DNA of 64,000 bases from Sinohyriopsis cumingii (GCA_028554795.2 CM068835.1:29390311-29454310); one strand, 5' to 3'. Counted from the first letter of the stretch, positions 48,546 through 61,810 are shown. Translations and numbers: made by a program. Notes: generated by a model from the letters alone, not told the origin.

Positions 48546-49126
48546 ATAGTGCGATATATCAACCCCACAAATCTGTGTTGATACTGATGGACGATGTTGT
48601 GGGTATGATGTCACCTGTTCATTAAAATATGCAATTTGCTGCATGCAAATCATTCTGGAACAGACCCATGTACACTTCAGAAACATACCGGTAATTGGTA
48701 ACAACCATATCAAGCGCAAAATTAAAAATGGCCACAGGACAGATAGTTGTGCTATTCTGTGTGGATCTACAAGTCACCAAACATGATTTGCTCAGGAAAT
48801 ATAATCTACATGTCACCAAAAGAATCCTTCAGTCATTGGTAGCTGCACAGCTGTGAGAAATACTGGTAAGTGTATAAAATATACATCGATGTTTGCAGCC
48901 AAATTTAGATGCAGATAATTGCAGCTTTTAATGAATATGTGATATCAGCCCCTCACCCGAAAATCAATATCATCACAGGTGAAGGGCTGATTTATCGGCC
49001 TAGGTGGACCAATGCTAATGTCTAAATACAAATTTACTTATCATGCCCTGCATAGCAAGGTGGACCAATGCTACTGGTGTAAATAATGTTAAATTATACA
49101 AAGTAAGAAGATAAAATCTACAACTT

Positions 49127-49333
49127 ACTGTATATACTTGATTATAAGTAAAGTCAAACTGCAAACAGCAAAAGCCCTGATCTACCATAGCATAAAGCAC
49201 CTGCAGACCAGAATATATATTGTTTGTTCTAGTTATTACACGTAACAAACTGCACATGTTCAGATCTGCCAGCACACTAAGGCCGATCTGGGTCTGTGCA
49301 GTTGGAATCAACTTACAAGTGAGTGTAGATGGC
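49127..49333. mobile_element. Foldback MITE, copy A
   Basis: Starts ACTGTATATACTTGATTATA and ends CTTACAAGTGAGTGTAGATG, a rough inverted pair. Inside are two mirrored halves with GATCTACCATAGCATAA and GCCGATCTGGGTCTGTGCAG. It is about 205 bp and non-coding. Confidence 0.65.
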
Positions 49334-49648
49334 ACAATAGAGGTATGATTTTGTAAGTTGTATGTCTTTCCCCTCTGTTATTGTCAGATTTTATGACATT
49401 GTTACTGTAGGCTTCATCTAGTATAGATATTCCCTCCAGTGTAGTAATATTTTGTGATTTTGTATGCGGGATGTGTTGTTGAATTTCAATCCAGTACTTT
49501 CTGTGAACATGCATGCTTTTTGCAGAGTTAAAAAGAAAACAATGTGCAATAGCTCAGTTTCTTACTTTTGGTCGTAATGTGACAACAATTCAAACTTAGA
49601 GCACTTATTGAGTTTTATAACATCTACCTTTCATCCTGTCCTGGACAG

Positions 49649-49772
49649 TAATAATAATAGACAAAAGGAATGGCATCCCAGAAGCTGCACCAGGTGACAA
49701 GAGTTACCAGATTCCAGAATATGCCCCAGAATTTCACAAGAATGGTTCCACACTCCCTGTTATCAATTTTGG
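49649..49772 (+). CDS. Unknown gene, exon 4 of those visible
   Basis: 124 bp from CCTGGACAG to TTTGG|GTAAGT: two bases, 40 codons, two bases. Only one frame is open: IIIDKRNGIPEAAPGDKSYQ and then IPEYAPEFHKNGSTLPVINF. A second acceptor, AATAATAATAG, ends at 49660, exactly 12 bp downstream and in frame. Using it would replace LIIID by a single Tyr (GRN-Y-KRNG). I cannot tell which acceptor is used; the shorter product looks more natural. Confidence 0.78.
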
Positions 49773-51082
49773 GTAAGTATTGGATTAAATAACCACTATT
49801 TAGAATAACTTATAATAGTTACTTTTTACTTGCAATCCATATGCCTTAGAAGACAGGGGTAAGAATAAAAGGCAGTATTTACAAGTTGTGGGGTGTGTTT
49901 TATTCTAAAATGTAGTATATTGTAATATTTTGCACTTATCTTAGTATTTCAGTTGCATTCAAAATGCTAATAAAAGAAGAAATCAGACTACCATTATGTA
50001 TTACAGTACTCACTCACAAATTATTACAGTATTCCCATATGACCTATTACAGTATTCCCATATGACCTATTACAGTATTCCGATATAACCTGTTATAATA
50101 CTGCCTCACTATAAGGCACCTCAGTAGAATACATTCCCTTTTATAAGGCAAGTATGGTCATAGATTTTACTTCCTTATATAATATTAATATTAATACACA
50201 TTCCCTTAATATAAGGTGACATCACATATAAAGTAGTTCAGTTTTGATAGCTGACATGAAGAGTGATGTAGTGGGAGAGTACTGTATTTGAAAGACAGAT
50301 ACAAATTCATCAGAAAATATTTTATCAATGTATTTGTTTCTTTATAACATTATTTTCAAACCAAGTAAGATTTACCTAACATGTATTAAATATTGATGGA
50401 GAAGTTAAAAGATAGCTTAGTCACAAGTCAGATGTCGAGTTTGTATTATAACATTGTTTAAAGATTATGACTTCAGAGAGTGACAATGATGAATAACTAA
50501 TTTTATGAACAGATTCTTTTCAAATAATACAATTGATTCATTCCTGTTGATATTGTCGTTCTAAGCTCAAATCCACCGATCGATATAGAATCATTTGATA
50601 CAAGTAATACAGCATCAGACTAAAACTAAACAACAATTAATCTTGAAAAATGTTTTCCAATTTAATTTAATAAGCATGACATGAGCTATGAATTTTATTA
50701 ACATTTATACCATGCATGTTATAAATTTGTACACTAGAATATTAAAACAGCGTGCTCCAAAAGATGAAATTAGTGCATACATATTAATGCTAAATATATA
50801 TATCAATTTAATATTTACACAGTTTTAGTATCTGATATATCCTACTGAGAATTTGTATGTTACAAATAACTAGCCTGTTGCCTAGCAATTAGTTGGGTAA
50901 ATAATTGCCAAATTATGAGGACAAATTTCCCAAGTGAAAATTACAATAAGAAAAAATGAATGTTAATCATTTTTCACAGACCAAATAGCAAAATTATGTT
51001 GTGGGCAGGGATTTTAACCTAAAACACCTGTTCAGAATGAATTAACTTGTTTACCAGTGAGATTAAGTCTCCTGAACTGGTA
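49773..51082 (+). other. Unknown gene, intron, first part
   Basis: AT-rich. A small repeat TATTACAGTATTCCCATATG (three copies, about 50020-50085) is followed by several TATAAGGCA phrases to about 50220, possibly a decayed DNA element. No gene. Confidence 0.5.
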
Positions 51083-51301
51083 TGCCATATGTACATGCTT
51101 ATAAAATGAGTCAAACTGCAAAGAACAAAGATCCTGATCTTCCATTGCATAATGTGCCCTCAGATCAGGGTCTATGTTTATTCTACTGATTACATATTAC
51201 AAACTGCACAGACCAATATCTGCCAGCACATTATATGATTGCAGTTCTGGGTTCACGCAGTTTGCAGTTGGACTCATCTAATAAGGGGGTATATACGGTA
51301 T
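51083..51301. mobile_element. Foldback MITE, copy B
   Basis: Same family as 49127-49333: GAGTCAAACTGCAAAGAACA near the left end and CAGTTTGCAGTTGGACTCAT near the right, which pair. A CATTGCATAATG / GCACATTATATG core lies between. Confidence 0.65.
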
Positions 51302-52179
51302 ATAATATAAATATTGATACATTTTTACAGAGTTTGATATACTTAAGACTCCTTGATGGTAAGTTGCAGCATGTAAAGAACAGTGCATGACAGAAGGAAA
51401 ATATGAACTATTTTTGTAATGCTGTAATTTCATTTATTTTCATGGGTCCCAATTTATTTTTATAAATGTTTTTATTGGTATTTTTAAATTTATGGATTGG
51501 GGAAGGGTTCCTGGTGTTTCATGGTTTGTAACAATCCACAAAAGTTGGTGGCCCATGAAAAATAGTGAATTCTTTGTAGTGATGTCATTGATATTGTAGA
51601 AACATCTGTGATATATCAGCTAAACATGCATATATTGTATACTTCTACATATATACTCCCAAATACACGCTGGTACACTTTTCTCTCAATTCAATCCAAA
51701 GGTGTCTGTAAGCCACCTAGTACCTTGTCACAAATTAGTCCACTTATAACACTTTCACAGAGTATATATTGTTTGACATTTCTTGAAAGGTTCATAGACA
51801 TGATGACCATTGTTAACTTGAGTAAATAATATGCTAAAATGTTAAGTATTTCATATTGTTCATCCTTTAAGTACTTTTTTGACAAATTCAAAGATACATA
51901 GATGATACTTTATTTTGAATAATATACAAATACCATGTATTCCATGACATTTTTTGGATGTAACATACATTTTGATTGGTCAAACGTGCAAATGTATTCT
52001 AATACGTCTTTGGATATAACACATGTTTTGATTGGTCAAACATCACAAATCTACAACAGTTCAGTCCATGATACACTGTCAGTTACTTTGATGGCCTTTA
52101 TGATCTCATGACTTTCATGTGACACACTGACATAAAGAATTAGACTATTGCCTATATTTTTTTAATGACATTTATAAAT
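51302..52179 (+). other. Unknown gene, intron, plain stretch
   Basis: AT-rich. Contains GATTGGTCAAACGT and GATTGGTCAAACATC about 50 bp apart (51974 and 52030), a local duplication. No gene seen. Confidence 0.5.
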
Positions 52180-52394
52180 ACCATATATGCTCAGTTATAA
52201 GTCAAGTCCATCTGTAAGCTGCAAACACCCAGGTCTGCCATTGCATAATGTACTGGCAGATCTGGGTCTGTTCGGTTTGTTAGGAGTAATCAGTAGAACA
52301 AACAAAATAGGCCCTGATTTGCCAGAATATTATGTGGCAGCAGATCTGGGTCTGTTTTGTTTGCAGTGGGACTTATAAGTGAGTATAGATGGTT
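52180..52394. mobile_element. Foldback MITE, copy C (best preserved)
   Basis: Left end ACCATATATGCTCAGTTATA and right end CTTATAAGTGAGTATAGATG form TIRs of about 20 bp. Two internal CAGATCTGGGTCTGTT blocks are shared with the other copies. No coding capacity. Confidence 0.75.
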
Positions 52395-53320
52395 TTAGTG
52401 TTGTAGATATCAGTTTCAAACATATAAGTGGAAAAATCAATGTGCAACAGTAAAACAACCAGTTAAATGTGCTAAAATCCTACAATACAGTTATCCCTTA
52501 ATTGCTTTCAATAATGGAGGTCTACACAAATATCAATATGTCCACATTTTGTATCCCATCCTGTTAACAGGGTGTTTAATATCAAAACTATACTTATCGT
52601 TTCTCAAATACTTTGATTTTACTACAGACAGAATAAATGCATCTGAACATAATTTTATGTTGATGTAAATTATGGGGAAAATTATCACCTGCTATATAAC
52701 TCCGTTTGGATAAAGTTGAACTCATTTATGGTCTCGGAATTTGGTGGTTATGAATAATGAATAACAGCATGGCAGTACTTTAAATTGTTTTACTAAACTC
52801 CTTCTTTTCTTCATAAAGTATTTGTCCAATAATAAATAATAATAATAATTGTAATAATAATAATATTAATAATAATACTTTTTTTAAAATGGCAACAGAG
52901 GTGAATAAACCTGTCAAAGAGGATTTCATCATTTTATATTGTTAAAATATCAGATTGCTTGCATTTGTTTATGAAGAAGGACCCTGCAGCAATCAATATT
53001 CAACCCTTAAATTCTAAATATGTCCCACAATACCAAGAAATGTTTGTCAAAATTTAGTCCTCAAATTTTGCTTCAAAGTGCTGGAATGTTAGATCTTTAT
53101 TTATTGCATAGCATTTATAATTATCAATCTCATTAGTCATATTATTAATTATTTTCCTCTCTATGGCATAACACCAAAGAATGTCATCTTACAATGTCCA
53201 TGAGTTTTTCCTTTAATGTTTTCTGAAATTGTGAAGTTTTCAGAACAAATTTATGCCATTTTCCTGTAAGCACGACTTTATATATTATAATTTTTAACTT
53301 GCATCCTACATTTCTTACCA

Positions 53321-53354
<34 letters not shown>

Positions 53355-54894
53355 CTTTATTTATAGAGGGTGACTCATTAGTCAAGGACTATTCTCCCTT
53401 GAGACCCTCTGAGGAGAGTATAACAATGCACATTATATGAAGATAGCAATAATTACTGTTTATTTTAACATGTTTAGTATTAAAATACTAAACTCCATTA
53501 TCTATTAGAAGCACATACATGCTCATGATATCTCTTCTTAAATACTCTAATAAAGGAGAACTCATGCATGATGTAATGATGCCCTTTACAATATAAGGGT
53601 ATGCTGATATTTATCATATCATTGTAATGTACTAATATTATCATTTTGCATGTATACATCAAAGTCATGTGATTCTTCTAATTTTGCAGCTACAGGTCAG
53701 AAACTTCATTGCATGGTGATGTAATTGAGTGCATGTGAAATACGTTTTTATAACATGGCTGCCATAGCTGCCTTATGTATTATTGCACCTGTACAGTGGT
53801 GGTCTCTATTTAACACTGTATTGCATATAGTAAAGGTCTATAGGTCATGTACATTAGTCAGTTCCCATTAATCCATTCAGTTTCTGTGCATAAGCCATTG
53901 TTGATAGATTCAACAGCAGAAATGAACAACTTTAACCTTGTACTCTATATACTTGAATCTGTAAACAGCATAAGACCCAAGTCAGCCGTGGAATATTCAG
54001 GCTTTAATTAAATACTTCTAAGGGGACAAGTATATTGCCCAAGATAAAGTAATCCTTCATTATAAGATGTAAAAGTTTACAATGTTACATGGGATATCGC
54101 CTTATGCTGGAATATTACATAGTATAATGCATTATTTTGAACTTGGTAATTTATCTGTTGGAAATTGTTGATATTTATCAAACAGATGTTTTTCAATAGC
54201 TTGAATGGACATTATTTGTGACTGATTGGAACCAGAACATTATTTTCAGTGGTAAATAATCCTGTATGCCATTTACCTTTCCAATTTATCCTAAATACAA
54301 CTAGTTTTCTACATATGTGGGATTTGTTTTAATGTTCAAAACAAATTACATTTTTAGTAGTTCCAGATATGTTTTAAAAAATTACATTAAGATTTTTTTT
54401 GGGGGGGATGTCTATAATCCTCAGAATAGGTTTTGTGTTATATAGAGACTCCATTGTACATGCTTTTGTTTGAAACCCAATGAAAGTACTGCCAGAAAAA
54501 AGTGTGAAAATTGCAAATTGTCAAAATTTTAATACACTGTATGTTCATTAATAGCATGTTTATCTGTCAAGTGTGAAGTTAATTCTACTTAATATCATTT
54601 TTCATCTCACCTAGAAATTATAGTGTTTAAAGATCGAGCATAAAACATCAATGTGCAAATGGTTTGTAGGTTTGAATGCAAAATTGTAATGATTTTTATC
54701 ATACATACATTTTAGTATGGAAAAGAACCTTGTCAAAAGCAAATTTTGCTCATGATAATTATGCATTAAATAACTTACTAATATTACAATCCATGATTTC
54801 TATTATTAGTAATACTTGTGATACTGTAATTCTCTTCTTTTCAATTAGTATATTTATTGATATTACTAGACATGTATATCATTATGTTTGAATT
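52395..54894 (+). other. Unknown gene, intron, with AAT microsatellites
   Basis: (AAT)n tracts at about 52835-52880 and 53322-53353. The second is followed by GCTTTATTTATAGAGGGTGA and CTCCCTTGAGACCCTC, which resembles the sequence after the (AAT)n at 62175. A partial MITE-like piece lies near 53940-53990. No gene. Confidence 0.5.
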
Positions 54895-57285
54895 GAAATT
54901 TTTAGTGATACAGACTTATGGGATAATGAGGTGAAATTTCTAGTGATACAGACTTATGGGATAAAGAGGTGAAATTTCTAGTGATACACACTTATGGGGT
55001 AAAGAGGTGACATTTTAGTGATACTTACTCATGGGGTAAAGAGGTGACGTTTTTAGTGATACAGACTTATGGGGTAAAGAGGTGACATTTTTAGTGATAC
55101 AGACTTATTGGGTAAAGAGGTGAAAATTTTAGTGATACAGACTTAAGGGGTAAAGAGGTGAAATTTTAGTGAGACAGACTTATGGGTTAAAGAGGTGAAA
55201 TTTTAGTGATACTTACTCATGGGGTAAAGAGGTGACGTTTTTAGTGATACAGACTTATGGGGTAAAGAGGTGAAATTTCTAGTGAGACAGACTTATCAGG
55301 TAAAGAGGTGACATTTTAGTGATACAGACTCATGGGGTAAAGAGGTGACGTTTTTAGTGATACAGACTTTTGGGGTAAAGAGGTGACATTTTTAGTGATC
55401 CAGGCTTATGGGGTAAGGAGGTGAAATTTCTAGTGAGACAGACTTAACGGGTAAAGAGGTGACATTTTTAGTGATATAGACTTATCAGGTAAAGAGGTGA
55501 CATTTTAGTGATACAGACTTATGGGGTAAAGATGTGACATTTTTAGTGATACAGACTCATCAGGTAAAGAAGTGAAATTTCTAGTCATACAGACTTATGG
55601 GGTAAAGAGGTGAAATTTTGAGCGATACAGACTTAACGGGTAAAGAGGTGACATTTTTTTTAATACAGACTTTTGGGGTAAAGAGGTGAAATCTCTAATG
55701 ATAGAGACTTATGGGGTAAAGAGGTGACATTTTAGTGATACAGACTTATGGGGTAAAGAGGTGACATTTTTAGTGATACAGACTTATGGGGTAAAGAGGT
55801 GACATTTATTTTTATACAGACTTATGGGTAAAGAGGTGAAATCTCTAATGATAGAGACTTATGGGGTAAAGAGGTGACATTTTAGTGATACAGACTTATG
55901 GGGTAAAGAGGTGACATTTTTAGTGATACAGACTTATGGGGTAAAGAGGTGACATTTCTAGTGATACAGACTTAACGGGTAAAGAGGTGACATTTTAGTG
56001 ATACAGACTCATGGGGTAAAGAGGTAACATTTTTAGTGATACAGACTCATGGGGTAAAGAGGTGACATTTTTAATGATACAGACTCATGGGGTAAAGAGG
56101 TGACATTTTTAGTAATACAGACTTATGGGGTAAAGAGGTGACATTTTTAGTGATATAGACTTATCGGGTAAAGAGGTGACATTTTTAATGATACAGACTT
56201 ATGGGGTAAAGAGGTGACATGTCTAGTGATACAGACTTAACGGGTAAAGAGGTGACGTTTGAGTGATACAGACTCATCAGGTAAAGAGGTGACATTTTTA
56301 GTGATACAGACTCACGGGGTAAAGAGGTGACATTTTTAATGATACAGACTCATGGGGTAAAAAGGTGACATTTTTAGTAATACAGACTTATGGGGTAAAG
56401 AGGTGACATTTTTAGTGATATAGACTTATTGGGTAAAGAGGTGACATTTCTAGTGATACAGATTTAACGGGTAAAGAGGTGACGTTTGAGTGATACAGAC
56501 TCATCGGGTAAAGAGGTGACATTTTTAGTGATACAGACTCATGGGGTAAAGAGGTGACTTTTTAGTGATACAGACTTATGGGGTAAAGAGGTGACATTTT
56601 TAGTGATACAGACTCACGGGGTAAAGAGGTGACATTTTTAGTGATACAGACTCATGGGGTAAAGAGGTGACATTTTTAATGATACAGACTTATGGGGTAA
56701 AGAGGTGACATTTTTAGTGATACAGACTCATCGGGTAAAGAGGTGACATTTTTAGTGATACAGACTCATCGGGTAAAGAGGTGACATTTTTAGTGATACA
56801 GACTCATGGGGTAAAGAGGTGACATTTTTAGTGATACAGACTCATCGGGTAAAGAGGTGACATTTTTAGTGATACAGACTCATGGGGTAAAGAGGTGACA
56901 TTTTTAGCGATACAGACTCATGGGGTAAAGAGGTGACATTTTTAGTGATACAGACTTATGGGATAAAGAGATGAAATTTCTATTGATACAGACTCATGGG
57001 GTAAAGAGGCAACATTTTTAGTGATACAGACTCATGGGGTAAAGAGGTGACATTTTTAGTGATACAGACTCACGGGGTAAAGAGGTGACATTTTTAGTGA
57101 TACAGACTCATGGGGTAAAGAGGTGACATTTTTAATGATACAGACTTATGGGGTAAAGAGGTGACAGTTTTAGTGATACAGACTCATGGGGTAAAGAGTT
57201 GACATTTTTAATGATACAGACTTATGGGTAAAGAGGTGAAATTTCAATTGATACAGACTGATGCAGTAAAGAGGTTGTCTTTACT
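54895..57285. repeat. 38-39-bp satellite, about 61 copies
   Basis: The unit is GATACAGACTTATGGGGTAA followed by AGAGGTGACATTTTTAGT. Variants are CTCATCGGG, CTTAACGGG, CTCACGGGG and GAAATTTCTAGT. Blocks of variant order recur, for example near 55700-55980 and near 56100-56560, showing duplication of multi-unit segments. Confidence 0.98.
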
Positions 57286-57584
57286 TATTGATAAGCCAGT
57301 AATTTCAATTATCACAGCTGTATCAGCATTTGACAAGGGTCTTATAGATAGCTAGCAGTTTTGTAGAATAATGGTAGAATTGATTTTACTGTTCTTTCAA
57401 ATGTACAACATGCACCAAATTGTGAATTGCACACATGCCAGAAGACTAGGGTCTACTCTCTGTGCTTGAAGATATGTAAATTAGACCATTAAGACCCTCA
57501 TCTTCCAGTACAGTGTGACAGCAGATCTGGGTTTATTGTTCCTTTTTACTGTTGGGTGCAGTAGGTTATACATGAGGAAATATG
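57286..57584 (+). other. Intron piece with a possible MITE fragment
   Basis: GACAGCAGATCTGGGTTTAT near 57520 and ACATGAGGAAATATGGTATA near 57570 resemble the foldback MITE family; the left half is too changed to call. Confidence 0.4.
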
Positions 57585-58775
57585 GTATATAGTGCTAGGA
57601 TTATAGTGAATTGCTAGAAATAGTATAACACAGTTGGTGTGGATTAGCTGTATGTAGCAAACATAGTGAATGGATACATTGAATTGCTAAGACTAATAAA
57701 ACACAGTGGTGTGGTTTAGCTGTGTGTAGCAAACATAGTGAATGGATACAGTGTGTAGCAAACATAGTGAATGGATACATTGAATTGCTAAGAATAATAA
57801 AACACAGTGGCGTGGTTTAGCTGTATGTAGCAAACATAGTGAATGGATACATTGCATTGCTAAGAATAATAAGACACAGTGGCTGTGGATTAGGTATGTG
57901 TAGCAAATATAGTGAATGGATACATTGCATTACTAAGTATAATACAACACTGGGTGTGGATTAGGTGTGTGTAGCAAATATAGTGAATGGATACATTGCA
58001 TTGCTAAGAATAATACAACACAGTGGGTGTGGATTAGCTGTATGTAGCAAACATAGTGAATGGATATTACATTGCATTGCTAAGAATAACACAACACAGT
58101 GGGGTGTGAATTAGCTTAATGTAGCTGAATTATTGCAAGGGTTATACTGAATTACTTAGAATAATATCAAAAATATAATACAACTCATATGAATTAGCTG
58201 GATGTAGCAGATATGAATGGATTCATTACTAAGAATAATACAACACAGTGGGTGTGGATTAGGTGTGTGTAGCAAATATAGTGAATGGATACATTGCATT
58301 GCTAAGAATAATGCAAGACATTGGGTGTGGATTAGGTGTGTGTAGCAAATATAGTGAATGGACACATTGAATTGCTAAGAATACTAAAACTCAGTGGGTG
58401 TGGATTAGCTTGTGGTGCAGATATAGTGAACAGATACATTGAATTGCTAAGAATAATGCATGGTATTAATTAGCTGGATGTTGCTACTTTAGTGTTAGGT
58501 TGTACTGAATTGCTTAGAATAATGCATGGTATGAATTAGCTGGATGTAGCAGATAAAGTGCTAGGATAATAGTAAATTACTATGTATGAATTAGCTGGAT
58601 GTAGCAGATAAAGTGCTAGGATAATAGTAAATTACTATGAAAAATATAACACAATTGGCATAAATTAGTTTTATGGAGATGTAGTGCTAGGGTTACACTG
58701 AATTGCTAAGGATAACATGGCACAGTTTGTTTAAATTAGCTGGATGTAGCAAAAATAGTGGTAGGTTTATCGTAG
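57585..58775. repeat. About 70-bp tandem repeat, about 15 diverged copies
   Basis: GTGTAGCAAATATAGTGAAT followed by GGATACATTGCATTGCTAAGAATAATACAACACAGTGGGTGTGGATTAGGT. The right third (from about 58440) changes to a shorter, more diverged form (TGAATTAGCTGGATGTAGCA). Confidence 0.92.
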
Positions 58776-58804
58776 GTAGCATGCTGTTACATTTTCTCAT
58801 CTTT

Positions 58805-58965
58805 CCCTGTGTATTTTGTACACCCTGTGTATTTTGTACACCCTGTGTATTTTGTATACCCTGTGTATTTTGTACACCCTGTGTATTTTGTACACCCTGT
58901 GTATATTCTCATCCTGTGTAATTTGTACACCCTGTGTATATTCTAAAACCCCGTGTATTTTGTAC
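58805..58965. repeat. 18-bp tandem repeat, about 9 copies
   Basis: CCCTGTGTATTTTGTACA. The unit is six codons, so both strands show short in-frame peptide repeats (CVFCTP on plus, HRVYKI on minus). Neither is likely to be a gene. Confidence 0.93.
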
Positions 58966-60589
58966 AAACTCGAAACATCAACACCCATTTGAAAATTGGT
59001 GCTGATCTGTCTGGTAGTTATTTTGAATATTGACCTTAGATGACCTAGACGTTTCATATAACCCAAAGATACAGCATTAGTGTATAAAATTGCCAAGCTG
59101 CCATTGGCTAGAACTGATTTAGCTGTTTATCATTGCAAAAGGTAGACCAGTGATTTCTGTTATTATAGGCCTTCAAGATTTATTCGTTAATTGAACCTTT
59201 CAGTGGAATACAAATTAGTACCTAACTTCAGTTTCATTGGCTAATTGACTAGATTGAAACTGTAAGTCGTGACTTTGTTCTAAAAATATAAACATCACAG
59301 TAGTGCCTGCTATAGTCAATAGAGGTTTTATTGATCAATGATCAAATACAGACCATTTCAAGGGAGAGTATTTTATATGGACTGCTGTCTTACAGCATTC
59401 TGTATTTTCCTGTGTAAAATACATACCAAACTGCAGACAGAATAGATTTGGATCTGGTGTTACATAACATTCCAGGAAATGAGGTTGTTGTTGGCTGGAT
59501 TTTAACAATTTTAACAGTTATTAGATACATCATGCCAAGAAAATGGTAGCTATGTGTATTTTCCAAGGAGACAATGAGGCAGCTCATCCCAGTCAGGCCT
59601 GGGTTGGTTTTACAGCAACTTCCAGATGAAAATGGGGCAATCTAATACCTCTTTACAGTTTATAAGTGGGCACCAACAAAGTAATTCATTCTAAACGTAA
59701 GCCATGTAGTATATCATAGTATTTCAGAAGTTTACTCTTTGATTTGGTCATGCATAAGATCAAATCATATTTTTCAGCTTTTCAACTAAAGTATAGTTAT
59801 TTTTTGAATGATTAATCATTACACGGTTCAGGAATTTGATTAGTTGTCTTTCTATGATGGTCCCAACACAGCTTAGATGAAAAATGTAAAACTATGGTAT
59901 GACAACCACAGAACACAAAGCCATCACAGTGACTTGTATATTTATGTGATAAACCTGCTTAGTCCAGTCTGTCCAAATATGTCACTCATTAGGTTTAGTG
60001 AAATTGGTGTTCATAAGAAAATGAACTGATAAAACAGAAATAATATATTAACAAATTCGAAGAAAATGTCCAGAACTTTGCAGTCAAGTAACTGTTACAT
60101 ACAGGTGACTTACATTAACAGGTTTCACAGTTTGAGACTACTACTACTACATCTGCACCATCATGTTACAACAAAGTTATTTTTGTGCTCCAAGAGTTGG
60201 GCTGGTGCTTTCATAATTGGGTAGTTGATTGATATTGGTTCTAGACTGATTATTGGTACAAATACCAGGTAATCAATGTTTAGGAAGACAGTTTAATGCC
60301 ATTACAGTGATGCATAGTTTAAAGTATTCGGTTTGATTATGCCATAGAGGAAGCAGGATAACAAATGTCCATCAACATTAGATTGCATATCCCGAGTAAC
60401 ATTTGAAAGGAAACATAATTTTACAACTACTAGAAGCTAAGCTTAGCTCATGTGGTGTCATTTGCAGGGATTGTTATGTGCAGAGAAGGATGGTTTTCTG
60501 GACCCATCAATGCAATTTATAGCCACTCTGTATAGCCCCTTTTTGTTTAGTTGCCATAGAATGATTGAAAATTGTAGGTCCCATTTAAA
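58966..60589 (+). other. Unknown gene, intron, plain stretch
   Basis: Nothing recognised on either strand. Confidence 0.5.
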
Positions 60590-61810
60590 TAGGTCTTACT
60601 GAATATGATGTATATACATGTGTATATGTCCACTCACTGTCTTAAGTACTAATATGATGCATATACATGTATCTATAATGTCCACTCATTGTCTTAAGTA
60701 CTGAATATGATGTATATACATGTATCTATGGTCACTCAATGACTTAAGTACTGAATATGATGTATATACATCTATCTGTGGTCACTCACTGTCTTAAGTA
60801 CTGAAAATGATGTACATGTATCTATGTCCACTCATTGTTGTTGTTGTTGTAGGGTTTAACGCCATTTTTTCAGCACACGATAGGCTATACATGGCGGCCA
60901 GTATTAATGGTGGAGGAAGAACCCGGGAAAACCCCAGAAAGAACCACTGACCCACGAGAAGCTACTGGCAACCTTTCTTATATATCCACATTGGCTGAAT
61001 CCGAGACTTGAACCCACGAAGACAGAGGTGAGATGGCAGTGATCCGTAACGGAGAGCGCGATAGACCACTCAGCCACTCGGGGCCCCGTCCACTCATTGT
61101 CTTAAGTACTGAATATTATGTATATACATGTATCTACGTCCACTCATTGTCTTAAGTAATGAAAATGGTGTATATACATGTATCTGTGGCCACTCACTGT
61201 GTTATATATTGAAAATTATGGATGTACATGAATCTATGGCCACTTCCTGTGTTAATTACTGAAAGTGATGCATATACATGTATCTATGGTCACTCACTGT
61301 GCTATATACTGAAAATTATACATATGCATGTATTTATAGCCACTCACTGTGTTAATTACTGAAAGTGATGCATATGCATGTATTTATAGCCACTCACTGT
61401 CTTAATTACTGAAAGTGATGCATATGCATGTATTTATAGCCACTCACTGTGTTAATTACTGAAAGTGATGCATATACATGTATTTATAGCCACTCACTGT
61501 GTTAATTACTGAAAGTGATGCATATACATGTATTTATAACCACTCACTGTGTTAATTACTGAAAGTGATGCATATACATGTATTTATAGCCACGCACTGT
61601 GTTAATTACTGAAAGTGTTGCATATAGATGTATTTATAGCCACTCACTGTGTTAATTACTGAAAGTGATGCATATACATGTATTTATAGCCACTCACTGT
61701 GTTAATTACTGAAAGTGATGCATATACATGTATTTATAGCCACTCACTGTGTTATATACTGAAAATTATACATATGCATGTATTTATAGCCACTCACTGT
61801 GTTATATAAT
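60590..61810. repeat. About 50-bp tandem repeat, about 20 copies, split by a SINE
   Basis: Left units read CACTCATTGTCTTAAGTACT followed by GAATATGATGTATATACATGTATCTATG. Right units read CACTCACTGTGTTAATTACT followed by GAAAGTGATGCATATACATGTATTTATAGC. The right part is more homogeneous. SINE copy 6 occupies 60838-61087. The array ends about 115 bp before the next exon. Confidence 0.95.
60838..61087 (-). mobile_element. SINE copy 6, full length, inside the 50-bp array
   Basis: Reverse orientation: (TTG)n tail, 3' domain GGTTTAACGCCATTTTTTCA, central domain, then a tRNA-like head with both promoter boxes. GTCCACTCATTG at 60826-60837 is repeated at 61088-61099 and serves as the target-site duplication. 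Because the host is itself a repeat, an array unit boundary could also give this match. Confidence 0.93.

Noticed and set aside
58797-59096. Minus-strand frame with HRVYKI repeats and the plus-strand CVFCTP frame
   Set aside because: Both are translations of an 18-bp minisatellite; two strands giving regular peptides argues for repeat, not gene.
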